Part shown: positions 24,737 through 32,747 of the stretch, one piece after another
Layout of the letters: every line of letters begins with the position of its first letter
Position numbering within the stretch: the stretch's first letter is position 1
Virus record (IMG/VR): IMGVR_UViG_3300037222_000116
Span: 23,903-87,902 of that record
Origin: a virus
Direction: 5' to 3' (one strand)
Length of the DNA: 64,000 nucleotides
The notes under the pieces: model-generated
The model's input: the letters and a program-made list of their open reading frames with translations, nothing else
What the model was told of the DNA's origin: nothing
Database searches by the model: none
Position numbers and translations under genes: made by a program

Positions 24737-24765
24737 TTGCAAAAGTAGCACGGGCACAGTAGCGT
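24737..24765 (+). promoter_or_regulatory. sigma70-like promoter of glycosyltransferase gene
   Basis: TTGCAA (24737-24742), a 17-nt spacer and TAGCGT (24760-24765), with the ATG 11 nt downstream. The segment AGTAGCGTCC-N4-CACAAA is repeated at 37419-37438 before another gene. Confidence 0.5.
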
Positions 24766-24776
24766 CCGCATCACAA

Positions 24777-27230
24777 ATGCGCGGGCGAGGTAGAGGCAGA
24801 GGACGAAGACCGATCTCGCGTACCCCCGCTCGCGTTTTGGCTGCACGCCCGCCAAGTATCATCGAAGCGCAAGAGCAAGAAGAAGAGAGCACGAAGACCG
24901 AAAGCGTTTCGCTTTCATCACTTCCTCCGTTTGTTTCGCTCATACCGCAAGAGAGAGCCGACTTTTGTATTTGGACTGTCAGCATGGATCTTTGCTTCGC
25001 TGAGATCGTCATTGGACTGGCGGCAGCCCTGCGCGCGCTTGGCTTTGTGGTCGTCACCAGACAAGGCGGGGACGGGCACGCGCCACTTGATTGCGGGCGC
25101 TTGCTAATCATTGCCGGGAACGGACTCGACAACGACACAACTATCACCAAGTTGCCGAGAGACACGATTGTCTACCAGCTTGAGCAGTTCAACAGCCCGT
25201 GGCTCAAGCTGCCGCATTACATCAAGCTGTTGCAGCGCTGTGTTGTCTGGGATTTCTCACCGAGTAATGTTCGGATGCTGCGCAAGCTCGGATGCTCACG
25301 CGTGCAGTTGTGCAGGATAGGCTATGCACCCGAGCTGGAACGAATCAATCACAGCGTCACGCAGGATATTGACGTCTTGTTCTACGGCTCGATGAACAAA
25401 CGACGACAGAAGATTATCTCTCGCTTGCGCCAAGCCGGAATTGCTGTGACTGCTCCGTGCGAGGGTGGTGTTCCTTGTTATGGCAAAGAGCGTGACGACC
25501 TGATTGCCCGGTCTAAGATTGTTCTTAATCTTCACTACTACGCCGATGCCTGCTTGGAGGTCGCGCGTGTCAGCTATCCGCTCGCCAATCAAGTTGTCGT
25601 CGTCAGTGAAAAGGGTAGTGACACTGAGCTGGATGATTTATTCGCCACCGGCATTGTCTTTGCCGACACCGATGATCTTGTCGAGATGCTTCAAATCACA
25701 CTGAACCAGAAGCGCAGCGAGCTTCGCGGGCAGGGTGTTCTAGGGCGGTCGGCGTTGCTCGCCATTCCACAGGTCGATGAGATTCAGCGCTGCTTGTCTC
25801 ACGGGTATCATTGGGATGCTCTGGATGCTGTTCAATCGAGTGCCACGGTCCTGATCGGCACTGTTCAGTGGCGCCTTGAATCAACCCTGCGTTTGCTCGA
25901 ACTACTGGAGCACCAGACGCGTGCTCCAGATCGCATTGTCGTTTGTCCTGACGGCTACGACGCCGCTGTGCTGGGAAAGTTGCAACGCTTCGCCCGGTCG
26001 ATGTCGATTCCGACTCTCGTTGTCGAGCACGCGTGGTCGGTGCAAACGCCGCTGCATGGTCCGGGGGCTCGTTGGCAGACGATACAGACGCTCGGGCTGC
26101 CAGCGAGCGAGCTGATTCTCTGTATCGACGACGACATCTTGGTGCCCTCACAGTATGTTGCCAAGATGGCGACGGCGTGTGAGGAATACGGCGCCGTGAG
26201 TGCTATGGGAACCAATCCCAACGGTGACACGATAACGACTGAATCAGTCGCTTTGATTGCCGGGTGCAAGACATGGATCAGCGACTACGACGGCGAGCTG
26301 CGCAGCTTTGGCGCGGGCTTGTCGGCGATTCGCTTGGGCCTCCTGCATGGCCTCATGGAGATGCCTCTGGCGAGCGAGTATCTCGGCTACAACGGCCACG
26401 ACGAGATCCTGCTCGCTGCGCACCTGTGGCGTCAGAAAGTGCCTATCAGGTATGTCCGCGTCGACGGCATCAGCTTCGACAAGAAGCTCGCGTTGGACGC
26501 TCGGGCAACGTATCGACACCGCGCCAGCGATGATCTAGAAATAAAGCTGTCGGCAGCTACCGGCTGGAAGCGCCCCGGCGCTGCGCGCCCGGCGCTCGAA
26601 TCTGCCTTCACACACATCGCTCGCACTGATGGCTTCAATGTTGCTGGCGGCGGTGAGTCACTGTCGGGGCCGGGGTCGTCTCTCGCACAGACTGTTCGCT
26701 TGCGGGACGCGCTGCCGGGTGTCTTGCGCGAGCTGGAGGTTCGCTCGTTGTTGGACGCGCCCTGCGGCGACTTTCACTGGATGAAGGACGTGGCGCTTGA
26801 CGGCATTGCCTATATCGGCGGCGAGATTGTCTCTGAGTTGATATGGCGAAACGTCCAAAAGTACAGCTCTTCGCATCGCAAGTTCATGCAGCTCGATATT
26901 GTCTCAGGAGCATTGCCGACTGTCGATGCGGTCTTCTGTCGTGACTGTCTGGTGCATCTGTCCAATGCCGACAGCCTTTTGGCGCTACGCAACATGGCTT
27001 GGGCTTCACGCTACCTGCTCTTGACGACGTTCACTGATGTTCATCGAGTCAATCAGGACACGGTGAGCCCGGCATGGCGTGTTTTGAACCTGTGTCGTGA
27101 GCCATTCAATCTGCCTGCGCCACTGCTGCTCATCAACGAAGGCTGTTCAGAAGAGAACGGCGCCTTCGCCGACAAGTCGATTGGCGTCTGGAAGTCCGAG
27201 GATATTCTGCGCGTGCTGGATGGTGAGTAA
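24777..27230 (+). CDS. GT-B / GT-A glycosyltransferase and methyltransferase fusion
   Basis: An 817-residue protein with three enzyme-like parts after a Gly/Arg-rich start. Residues about 60-345 resemble a GT-B glycosyltransferase (VLFYGSMNKRRQKIISRL, then LNLHYYADACLEVARVSYPLANQVVVVSE). Residues about 355-600 are a GT2-type GT-A fold with CIDDDILVPSQY near 450 and GHDEILLAAHLWRQ. Residues about 605-817 are a class I methyltransferase (RSLLDAPCGDFHWMKDV, then AVFCRDCLVHLS). It would build and cap a glycan; acceptor and sugar are unknown. The GT-A part is paralogous to the 59744 protein. Confidence 0.8.
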   Translation: MRGRGRGRGRRPISRTPARVLAARPPSIIEAQEQEEESTKTESVSLSSLPPFVSLIPQERADFCIWTVSMDLCFAEIVIGLAAALRALGFVVVTRQGGDGHAPLDCGRLLIIAGNGLDNDTTITKLPRDTIVYQLEQFNSPWLKLPHYIKLLQRCVVWDFSPSNVRMLRKLGCSRVQLCRIGYAPELERINHSVTQDIDVLFYGSMNKRRQKIISRLRQAGIAVTAPCEGGVPCYGKERDDLIARSKIVLNLHYYADACLEVARVSYPLANQVVVVSEKGSDTELDDLFATGIVFADTDDLVEMLQITLNQKRSELRGQGVLGRSALLAIPQVDEIQRCLSHGYHWDALDAVQSSATVLIGTVQWRLESTLRLLELLEHQTRAPDRIVVCPDGYDAAVLGKLQRFARSMSIPTLVVEHAWSVQTPLHGPGARWQTIQTLGLPASELILCIDDDILVPSQYVAKMATACEEYGAVSAMGTNPNGDTITTESVALIAGCKTWISDYDGELRSFGAGLSAIRLGLLHGLMEMPLASEYLGYNGHDEILLAAHLWRQKVPIRYVRVDGISFDKKLALDARATYRHRASDDLEIKLSAATGWKRPGAARPALESAFTHIARTDGFNVAGGGESLSGPGSSLAQTVRLRDALPGVLRELEVRSLLDAPCGDFHWMKDVALDGIAYIGGEIVSELIWRNVQKYSSSHRKFMQLDIVSGALPTVDAVFCRDCLVHLSNADSLLALRNMAWASRYLLLTTFTDVHRVNQDTVSPAWRVLNLCREPFNLPAPLLLINEGCSEENGAFADKSIGVWKSEDILRVLDGE

Positions 27231-27697
27231 TGGACCCTTATGGCACGCACCAGCAGGCGTTGATTGCTGCCGTCATGCGAACAACCGGGCCTGTTGTTGA
27301 ATTCGGCGCCGGGTACTACTCGACACCCGTGCTGCACGAGATATGTGGTGTGCAAGGGCGGCATCTGGTCACGTTGGAGCAGGATCAAGAGTGGATCGAT
27401 CGCTTTACGCGCTTTCGCGCGGACCACCACGAAGTCCTGCTCGTGGAGGATTGGGCGTTGTCTCCCGCGGCTGATTTGACTTGGTCGGTCGCGCTTGTCG
27501 ACCACGCCCCGGCATGGGCTCGGGTCGGGGTGCTGGATCGTCTGTGGCGTTCGGGGACGCAGTTCGTGGTCGTTCACGACACCGAAGGTGCTGTCTACAG
27601 CTACGAGCCCGTGCTGGCGCTGTACGCGCACCGGAAGGACTTTCGGGAGCTGACGCCGTGGACGACGGTCGTCAGCAACACCTGTCCGATCTGGTGA
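27230..27697 (+). CDS. small SAM-dependent methyltransferase-like protein
   Basis: A 155-residue protein with a Rossmann start VVEFGAGYYSTPVLHEICG, then HLVTLEQDQEWIDRF and a SVALVDHAP strand, consistent with a class I methyltransferase fold. The ATG overlaps the stop of the glycosyltransferase fusion (TAATGG), so the two work in one operon. A role in glycan methylation is inferred. Confidence 0.7.
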   Translation: MDPYGTHQQALIAAVMRTTGPVVEFGAGYYSTPVLHEICGVQGRHLVTLEQDQEWIDRFTRFRADHHEVLLVEDWALSPAADLTWSVALVDHAPAWARVGVLDRLWRSGTQFVVVHDTEGAVYSYEPVLALYAHRKDFRELTPWTTVVSNTCPIW

Positions 27698-27700
27698 GCC

Positions 27701-28309
27701 TTAACGCCGCTTGCGCGATCGGCGCGGCCCGTCGAGGTCGGGTAGCTCTTGGCGTCTTGGAGCCTTCTTGCCCTTCGTCCACGCAGGAGGCTCCCAGAGG
27801 CCGGGGCACATGAAGGCACCTTTGCCGCGCGCTGGATACTCGCCAGTCCTGATGATGCGCTTCAGGGCCTCATAATCACGGACGCAGGCAATGTTCTCCC
27901 AGCCAGTGTACCGCGTCTTGCGTTGCTCTTCCCGAGCGCGCTCTCGCCAAGGTCTGCCATCGTGTTCGGGATTGTAGGGAGGATAGGCAACTCCTGTTCC
28001 GAGGTGCTTGGCAAGTGCGTAGATTTGCCTGTCGGTCTGCGCTGACGTGTGGTGTTCATCGGGTGTGAGGATGTAGACGCGGTTGTCGGCGTCTCGATAG
28101 GCGATCGGTGTCGAATAGTTGTAGCTGTAGGCGACAATGCCCATTCTGCCGGGATGTGCGTTGTCAGCTATCGTTTCTGTCCAGAAGCCGGGGTTGCCGT
28201 AATTGCGCCGCGGCTTGCATGACTTACCTTCGTCCCAGCACTTCAGGATCTTCTGGTAGTACGCGTGGGTGCCGGACCCCCATCCGAGCGCTGGTGCTCG
28301 ACGAGCCAT
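27701..28309 (-). CDS. tagged basic protein (C-terminal LPDL motif)
   Basis: A 202-residue protein of unknown function with a globular middle rich in Tyr, Asn and Arg (WTETIADNAHPGRMGIVAYSYNYSTPIAYRD). It ends KAPRRQELPDLDGPRRSRKRR, carrying the PRRQxLPDL peptide found at the ends of several neighbouring proteins. Its start MARRAPALGWGSG is also basic. It is convergent with the methyltransferase gene and lies downstream of the lipoprotein-like gene. Confidence 0.7.
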   Translation of the reverse strand: MARRAPALGWGSGTHAYYQKILKCWDEGKSCKPRRNYGNPGFWTETIADNAHPGRMGIVAYSYNYSTPIAYRDADNRVYILTPDEHHTSAQTDRQIYALAKHLGTGVAYPPYNPEHDGRPWRERAREEQRKTRYTGWENIACVRDYEALKRIIRTGEYPARGKGAFMCPGLWEPPAWTKGKKAPRRQELPDLDGPRRSRKRR

Positions 28310-28315
28310 TGGAAC

Positions 28316-28681
28316 TTACTTCTTGCCGAGGAACGCGTTGGCGCGGGCGACCGCCACCAGCACTTCCGGCTTGGGTTGAGAGCCACGCAGGACGGTCTTC
28401 TCGATGGTCTGGAGCGCGACCATGACGACGCACGTCGCCAACTCGGGCGCGAGCGAGGTCAGCGTGCTCTGCTCGTTCGCCCACGCGCCTGTGTCGCCGA
28501 GCAGCGCGTTGACGGCGTTGTCGACGAGGGGACCGACGCTGCCGATCGTGACGTTCGCTGCACAGCCGAGCGTCGCGAGCCCTGCCTGCGTCAGCGTCGA
28601 TTCCACCTGCGCCGTGTTGCACGTCGCACACGACGTCACGAAGAGGCAGAGGGCCGTCAGAAACCGATTCGGTGAGCGCAT
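28316..28681 (-). CDS. putative lipoprotein
   Basis: A 121-residue protein with signal sequence MRSPNRFLTALCLFVTSC, where VTSC could be a lipobox with Cys18 as the lipidated residue. The remainder is a small helical domain (NAVNALLGDTGAWANEQSTLTSLAPELATCVVMVAL). Phage lipoproteins can be spanin subunits or superinfection factors, but nothing here decides between them. Its start lies back-to-back with the 28719 promoter. Confidence 0.65.
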   Translation of the reverse strand: MRSPNRFLTALCLFVTSCATCNTAQVESTLTQAGLATLGCAANVTIGSVGPLVDNAVNALLGDTGAWANEQSTLTSLAPELATCVVMVALQTIEKTVLRGSQPKPEVLVAVARANAFLGKK

Positions 28682-28682
28682 G

Positions 28683-28711
28683 TTGAGCAGCTTATGCTAC
28701 TCGTGTAGGCT
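28683..28711 (+). promoter_or_regulatory. sigma70-like promoter, near-leaderless
   Basis: TTGAGC (28683-28688), 17-nt spacer, TAGGCT (28706-28711), then only 7 nt to the ATG at 28719. The same -10, TAGGCT, occurs at 32309-32314 and on the minus strand at 61777-61782. Confidence 0.5.
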
Positions 28712-28718
28712 CTTGCAA

Positions 28719-29444
28719 ATGGGCAAGCCACGCCGACGCCGACGCCGGATGTTCCGAGGAGTAGGACGGCTCGGTGCGCCTGCCGTGCGCGTGCCGCCTG
28801 TTCACGCTCGCCAGCGCGGCGTCTGTCAGGTCATCCGAGATCCTGACACGCTGCTGGTTCGCCACGCTCTTCAGGACGAAGAGCTGGAGTCGATGTACCT
28901 CGTCGACAAGAACATCCTGATCTTCGGCGATGAGAACTGCGTTGGCGAACCTGATCGGACCACGCACCTCGGGCCGAACTTCTGGATCGTCCACAACCAT
29001 CCGCTCGGGAGCCCACCGTTCCTGTCTGTCGCTGACGGCTGCTTCGCCAACTACCATTCTGCGCGTCGCATGGACGTCGCGGGCTTCATGCCGATCGACG
29101 AGCATCACGCCGTTCGGGTCGTCATGGAGTTCCGACAGCGCAACGCTCGGAAGCGATGGCCTTGCGACGATGACGCCGACATGAACTCGATGATGCCGAA
29201 CGACGGCAACATCGAGGTCAAGCAGTACATCGCTGATGAATACCCGCTCTACTTCGATACGGGGCGGCGACGGATTGAGCTTGCCAAGATGGACCGCGAG
29301 TTCCAGCGCGAGGAAGCTGAGCGCATCCGTGAAGACGAAGTGGAGAGGGAGCGAAGGAAGACCGCTCGATTCAATGACCTCGAAATCGACGGCGCTCGTC
29401 GTCCTCGAAAGCGCGTGAAGGCGGCACGTCGAGCTTCCCGATGA
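28719..29444 (+). CDS. Arg-rich-terminus hypothetical protein
   Basis: A 241-residue protein of unknown function. It begins MGKPRRRRRRMFRGVGRLG, has a globular centre (ESMYLVDKNILIFGDENC...HLGPNFWIVHNHPLGSPPFLSVADGCFANYHSARRMDVAGFMPIDEHHA) and ends in charged helix and Arg/Lys-rich sequence. IVHNHPLGSPPFL resembles the first half of a JAB/MPN peptidase metal site (HxHP), but the SxxD partner is not clear. Promoter spacing gives an almost leaderless transcript. Confidence 0.65.
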   Translation: MGKPRRRRRRMFRGVGRLGAPAVRVPPVHARQRGVCQVIRDPDTLLVRHALQDEELESMYLVDKNILIFGDENCVGEPDRTTHLGPNFWIVHNHPLGSPPFLSVADGCFANYHSARRMDVAGFMPIDEHHAVRVVMEFRQRNARKRWPCDDDADMNSMMPNDGNIEVKQYIADEYPLYFDTGRRRIELAKMDREFQREEAERIREDEVERERRKTARFNDLEIDGARRPRKRVKAARRASR

Positions 29445-29716
29445 CCAAGAAGGAATGGGATGGTCTGAAGGAGGGAGATACAATCTTCTTTTGCGCTACG
29501 GAAGAGGGAGATTTTTTCGGATATGGCGATCGTGCGCGTGTTCGCGGATCACGGTGGACGACAGATGGTACTCGGGTACACGTAACTGCTGAAAAGCAAG
29601 GTGTTGTCGTTCTTCCTGTGCAATCAGCAAAAGCATGGATGCTCAAGCCATGTAAGAAACGCCCTCGCCGCCAACAGCTTCCTGACCTCGGACGCACCAG
29701 AGCACGCCGTCGATGA
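29441..29716 (+). CDS. tagged small barrel protein
   Basis: A 91-residue protein: MTKKEWDGLKEGDTIFFCATEEGDFFGYG suggests a beta-barrel resembling the N-terminus of the 30358 protein (MTEKEWAKVKVGDRICYC). It ends KKRPRRQQLPDLGRTRARRR, a clear copy of the C-terminal tag. ATGA overlaps the upstream stop. Function is unknown; the tag suggests a shared destination or processing. Confidence 0.75.
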   Translation: MTKKEWDGLKEGDTIFFCATEEGDFFGYGDRARVRGSRWTTDGTRVHVTAEKQGVVVLPVQSAKAWMLKPCKKRPRRQQLPDLGRTRARRR

Positions 29717-30030
29717 GCCCTCCGTCGTGGAAGCATATTGCACCGCAGCATCGAGAAGCCGTCCTGCGTGGGCTTGAGAAGGCCGCTCTCGCTGCCGAGA
29801 AGCACGCAGCGACGTTCGCCAGTGACGTCAACGTCAGGACGTTTCACGTCGAGCTGGCGAAAGCGTTTCGGGCGGCGGTAGGGAGACTCAACGAGGTCGA
29901 CGCTGTTGCTGTTGGTGACGTCCCGCCCGGCTACGTTCCCGACGACAAGATCACTTCCGGCGACGTTTTGGATGTTGTCGCTGGGATGGCACGCGCATTC
30001 GGCATGGAAATCCCGCCTCGGCGTCGTTGA
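29713..30030 (+). CDS. hypothetical helical protein
   Basis: A 105-residue, mostly helical protein (HREAVLRGLEKAALAAEKHAATF) of unknown function that ends in MEIPPRRR. It overlaps its convergent neighbour (29951-30358) by 80 nt at the 3' end. Confidence 0.6.
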   Translation: MSPPSWKHIAPQHREAVLRGLEKAALAAEKHAATFASDVNVRTFHVELAKAFRAAVGRLNEVDAVAVGDVPPGYVPDDKITSGDVLDVVAGMARAFGMEIPPRRR

Positions 30031-30358
30031 GGTCGGGGAGCCTTTGCTGCCTCGGTCTGCTCTTCGCGCAAGCCTTCTCGGTGCGGTGCCAGTACTGGAT
30101 GTCTTGCGGATAGATTAGGGACTCGCCGCCCGTGTAATGCTTCACCACGCCGCGATACGAGTAACCTCTACGAAGAAGTTTGCGCGCTTCTGGCGTTGGG
30201 TCAGCGTCGTAAACAGCATTATGGAAGTCTTCCGCCGTTGATGCCTTGAGCGGTTTCTCTGCGAGCTTTGCACATTTCATGGCGTACCCGGCGTACTGCG
30301 GCCCGCAGTAGCAGATGCGGTCGCCGACTTTGACCTTCGCCCATTCCTTCTCGGTCAT
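29951..30358 (-). CDS. tagged small protein, paralogous to the 29441 product
   Basis: A 135-residue protein starting MTEKEWAKVKVGDRICYCG. A central helical region and GYSYRGVVKHYTGG lead to KSRPRQQRLPDLNDAEAG, the tag, followed by about 20 residues ending PKRRRK. The 3' end overlaps the convergent 29713 gene. Its ATG overlaps the upstream stop (ATGA), placing it last in a minus operon of tagged proteins. Confidence 0.7.
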   Translation of the reverse strand: MTEKEWAKVKVGDRICYCGPQYAGYAMKCAKLAEKPLKASTAEDFHNAVYDADPTPEARKLLRRGYSYRGVVKHYTGGESLIYPQDIQYWHRTEKACAKSRPRQQRLPDLNDAEAGFPCRMRVPSQRQHPKRRRK

Positions 30359-30615
30359 CGGCGTCTGCGCGCTTTGCCGAGGTCAGGGAGTTGCTGACGA
30401 CGAGGTCGCTTTCGTGGATTGCAGTCGACTGTCTTTACTTTGTACCAATCTCGGAAATCGTCGAAAGTGGTTCCTCGTTTCCAAGCGTCAGGGTGACTTG
30501 AGGCATTGGCGACAAGTGTAGCTGTGTGAGACGCGACCTTTTTCCATACGGTCGTTTCGCCTTCAACGAAGACAAAGCATGTTCCGACCGGGACCGCACT
30601 GAATAGATAAGCCAT
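30355..30615 (-). CDS. tagged small protein
   Basis: An 86-residue protein with a beta-rich start (MAYLFSAVPVGTCFVFVEGETTVWKKVASHTATLVAN) and a C-terminal RKRPRRQQLPDLGKARRRR. It is coupled by ATGA overlaps to genes on both sides. No family is recognised. Confidence 0.7.
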   Translation of the reverse strand: MAYLFSAVPVGTCFVFVEGETTVWKKVASHTATLVANASSHPDAWKRGTTFDDFRDWYKVKTVDCNPRKRPRRQQLPDLGKARRRR

Positions 30616-31358
30616 CAGCGTCCTCGCCCCAATGTCATCGCCAAGGCAATCCCCAACCCAACTGCGACGGCTGCTGCGCTCCCGAGGTACACGCCGACGG
30701 CGGCAGTCTCACGCAGGCCATTGCCGAGATGGTTGGCTCGCGCCAGCGTGAATGCTCGTCGTGCTTGCAGGCCGCTGAAACGTCCGAGGTCGGGGAGGCG
30801 TTGTTTGCGGGGACCGCGATGCTTGCGTAGCAACTCATCACCCTCTGAGCGTGTGAAGCTCTGAACTTGACTGTCCTCTCGGGCGTCTTCATCAGTAATG
30901 TCGAAGGGGTTGTAGTAGACAGGGTGTAAAACGTATGCGGCCCATTCGGTATCTACATAGGACAACTGCATCGGACGTCCATTGATGACGACGTCGTAGC
31001 TTTGCCGTTTTCTAGCTACTCCGAGGTCGGGGAGTCGTTGTCGACGCGGGCGCTTCTTGTGCTCGTCTATCCATGCTTGCTCTATCTCGGCAGCTTTGAG
31101 ATTGGCGAGCTTGGCAATCACAGCTTTCGAGAAAAAGTGATCGGTGATTCCTATCTCGCGTCGATAGCGTGCAGCGGCTTCTTTGTACCATTGCCGCCAG
31201 AGCTTCTCAGCCAATGCTGGATCGTACTTCTTGGCTTTGAGGAATTTCTCGGCATTCTTCTCGATGGCCTGCTTGCGCGCGTAGAGTTCGTACTCGTTCT
31301 CGGCATAGAGATCGAGTTCGTCAGCGGAGCGTTCCTCATCACGCGACAAAGCGGGCAT
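30615..31358 (-). CDS. protein with two internal LPDLG tags and a TM end
   Basis: A 247-residue protein built from three parts divided by two copies of the tag. Part 1 is charged helix and ends KKRPRRQRLPDLGVARKRQ. Part 2 (SYDVVINGRPMQLSYVDTEW...) ends HRGPRKQRLPDLGRFSG. Part 3 carries a hydrophobic segment (AAVGVYLGSAAAVAVGLGIALAMTL) and ends GRGR. In neighbouring genes each tag closes a whole protein, so this gene may be a fusion whose parts are joined at tags. Confidence 0.75.
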   Translation of the reverse strand: MPALSRDEERSADELDLYAENEYELYARKQAIEKNAEKFLKAKKYDPALAEKLWRQWYKEAAARYRREIGITDHFFSKAVIAKLANLKAAEIEQAWIDEHKKRPRRQRLPDLGVARKRQSYDVVINGRPMQLSYVDTEWAAYVLHPVYYNPFDITDEDAREDSQVQSFTRSEGDELLRKHRGPRKQRLPDLGRFSGLQARRAFTLARANHLGNGLRETAAVGVYLGSAAAVAVGLGIALAMTLGRGR

Positions 31359-31364
31359 TGCTGA

Positions 31365-32243
31365 TTACTTCGAGCCGAAGGCCGCTTCTTCGTAGATGGC
31401 GGTCGCGAGCGGCTCGACGTTCAGGAGCACTTCGCTCGGTGACAGCGGCGGAAGCCCGTGGGCGTCTCGGTAGTCGCTCACACGCGCCATCGTCGCCACG
31501 TCGAGCTTGCCAGTGATCTTCACGGGGCGATACCCGCTCGACCACGCGTTGATCGCGCCTTGAAGGCGCATGATCTTTCTCATCATGCCCTCGGGCTGCA
31601 CACGGACACCCGACGCCGCCGCCCCGAGGTTGATGTGCCGGGAGCCATTCAGCGACTTGTTGACAACGAATCGAACAGGTGCGATTGCGCCTGCCCCTGC
31701 TTGCCCTCCGCAACAACTCAAATGCCCTGCGGCGTCGGAGCAGAGGTTTGTGCCGGGGGGACAAGTTGGCGTTCCTCCTGCTGCTATTGCTGCTGCCTGC
31801 GACATACCCGATTGAGATTTTCTAAAATTCCCTACCGTAACTGGTTGTGTGTAGTGATGCGGCGCACGCGGACGCCGCCGCCGATAAACTGGAGATGGTG
31901 TCCGGTAGACCGGCGCAGCGTAGACCGGCGCAGCGTAGGCCCGACGCGCGTAGCCAAGGTCCCCGAGCGATCCCTGCATGCTGATGTTGCTCGACGATGT
32001 GATCTTCATGTTCGGATTCGACGGATGCTTGCCGGGCAAGATCCCCGACTGCTGCATGCTGTCGTCCATGATCTTCTTGAGCATGTCGAGCTGGTCGCGC
32101 ATGGCTTTCGGCAACTGCGGCTGCTTGCCGACGAGCATGGGCCTGACGATGCTCTCGGGCGTCGGTGCGCCGCCAAGTGGGCCGACGTAGGGGAACGGAA
32201 GGTCGTAGTACGAATCGCGCTCCGGGTAGTCGTCGTAGCCCAT
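31365..32243 (-). CDS. virion-like protein with peptidoglycan-binding-like domain
   Basis: A 292-residue protein. GSLGDLGYARRAYAAPVYAAPVYRTPSPVYRRRRPR in the first half is basic and Tyr/Pro/Ala-rich. A Cys cluster (TCPPGTNLCSDAAGHLSCCGG) follows. The C-terminal 75 residues (MRLQGAINAWSSGYRPVKITGKLDVATMARVSDYRDAHGLPPLSPSEVLLNV) match the repeats in the 34039 protein and resemble PG_binding_1. The ATG at 32243 has a GAGGAG site. It heads the minus operon of tagged proteins. Confidence 0.65.
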   Translation of the reverse strand: MGYDDYPERDSYYDLPFPYVGPLGGAPTPESIVRPMLVGKQPQLPKAMRDQLDMLKKIMDDSMQQSGILPGKHPSNPNMKITSSSNISMQGSLGDLGYARRAYAAPVYAAPVYRTPSPVYRRRRPRAPHHYTQPVTVGNFRKSQSGMSQAAAIAAGGTPTCPPGTNLCSDAAGHLSCCGGQAGAGAIAPVRFVVNKSLNGSRHINLGAAASGVRVQPEGMMRKIMRLQGAINAWSSGYRPVKITGKLDVATMARVSDYRDAHGLPPLSPSEVLLNVEPLATAIYEEAAFGSK

Positions 32244-32284
32244 GTGTCGTGCTCCTCTGTGTAGAACCCTCACCATACCTCAAG

Positions 32285-32314
32285 TTGCTTCTTGACTCCA
32301 ACGTGGGCTAGGCT
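32285..32314 (+). promoter_or_regulatory. sigma70-like promoter
   Basis: TTGCTT (32285-32290), 18-nt spacer, TAGGCT (32309-32314), ATG 8 nt later. It shares its -10 with the promoter at 28683. Confidence 0.45.
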
Positions 32315-32322
32315 CGTTGGTC

Positions 32323-32607
32323 ATGGACACCATCGACGACGGCGAGCTGGGGCGCGCAGGGCGCTGCAAGTACGGCAAGGTCACGCGCGGCAGGCGCAAG
32401 GGGCAATGTCGCTTGCACAAGAAGGCTCCCAAGGCGAGCAAGCGGCGCAGCGGGCAGCGGCATTGCGTGCGGACGGCGGTCAATCGTCTCACGCGCCGCG
32501 AGTACTGCGCTGACTACGAGCCGGGTCCGTCGCCCTACCCCAAGGGCACGCGCTTCATCCAGCCGGTCTACGGCGCGCGGCGTAGCAAGCGTCGTCGCTC
32601 ACGCTAG
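32323..32607 (+). CDS. small basic Cys-motif protein
   Basis: A 94-residue, highly basic protein beginning MDTIDDGELGRAGRCKYGK and continuing VTRGRRKGQCRLHKK, the first of four neighbouring products with a C-K-(Y/F)-G-(K/R) to G-(K/R)-x-C motif. Two further Cys follow, and it ends RRSKRRRSR. The charge suggests nucleic-acid binding. A TTG two codons earlier is an alternative start. Confidence 0.65.
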   Translation: MDTIDDGELGRAGRCKYGKVTRGRRKGQCRLHKKAPKASKRRSGQRHCVRTAVNRLTRREYCADYEPGPSPYPKGTRFIQPVYGARRSKRRRSR

Positions 32608-32722
32608 AGAACAACGGCCCAAAGCGCGAGAACGCTCTGAGCCGTTGGACCGATGTTCCGGTCTTGTGTGGTCCCGTCGGAAGCGGGGAGCCGCAACAGG
32701 CTCAGTTTCTCTTGACGTTGCT

Positions 32723-32738
32723 GTAGCAAATCTGCTAC
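32723..32738 (+). promoter_or_regulatory. operator/promoter (GTAGCAAATCTGCTAC)
   Basis: Copy of the recurring operator. TTGACG lies 18 nt upstream of TACTGC, and the ATG follows 9 nt after the right arm. Confidence 0.6.
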
Positions 32739-32747
32739 TGCTCGGGA

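Noticed and set aside
24730-24751. Copy of the GTNGCANNNNTGCNAC operator before the 24777 gene
   Set aside because: GTTGCAAAAGTAGCAC has the wrong right arm (TAGCAC); only the left half fits, so it is kept only as part of a promoter.
28719-29444. JAB/MPN metalloprotease
   Set aside because: HNHP is present, but the downstream SxxD pair of the metal site is not recognisable, so I left it as unknown.
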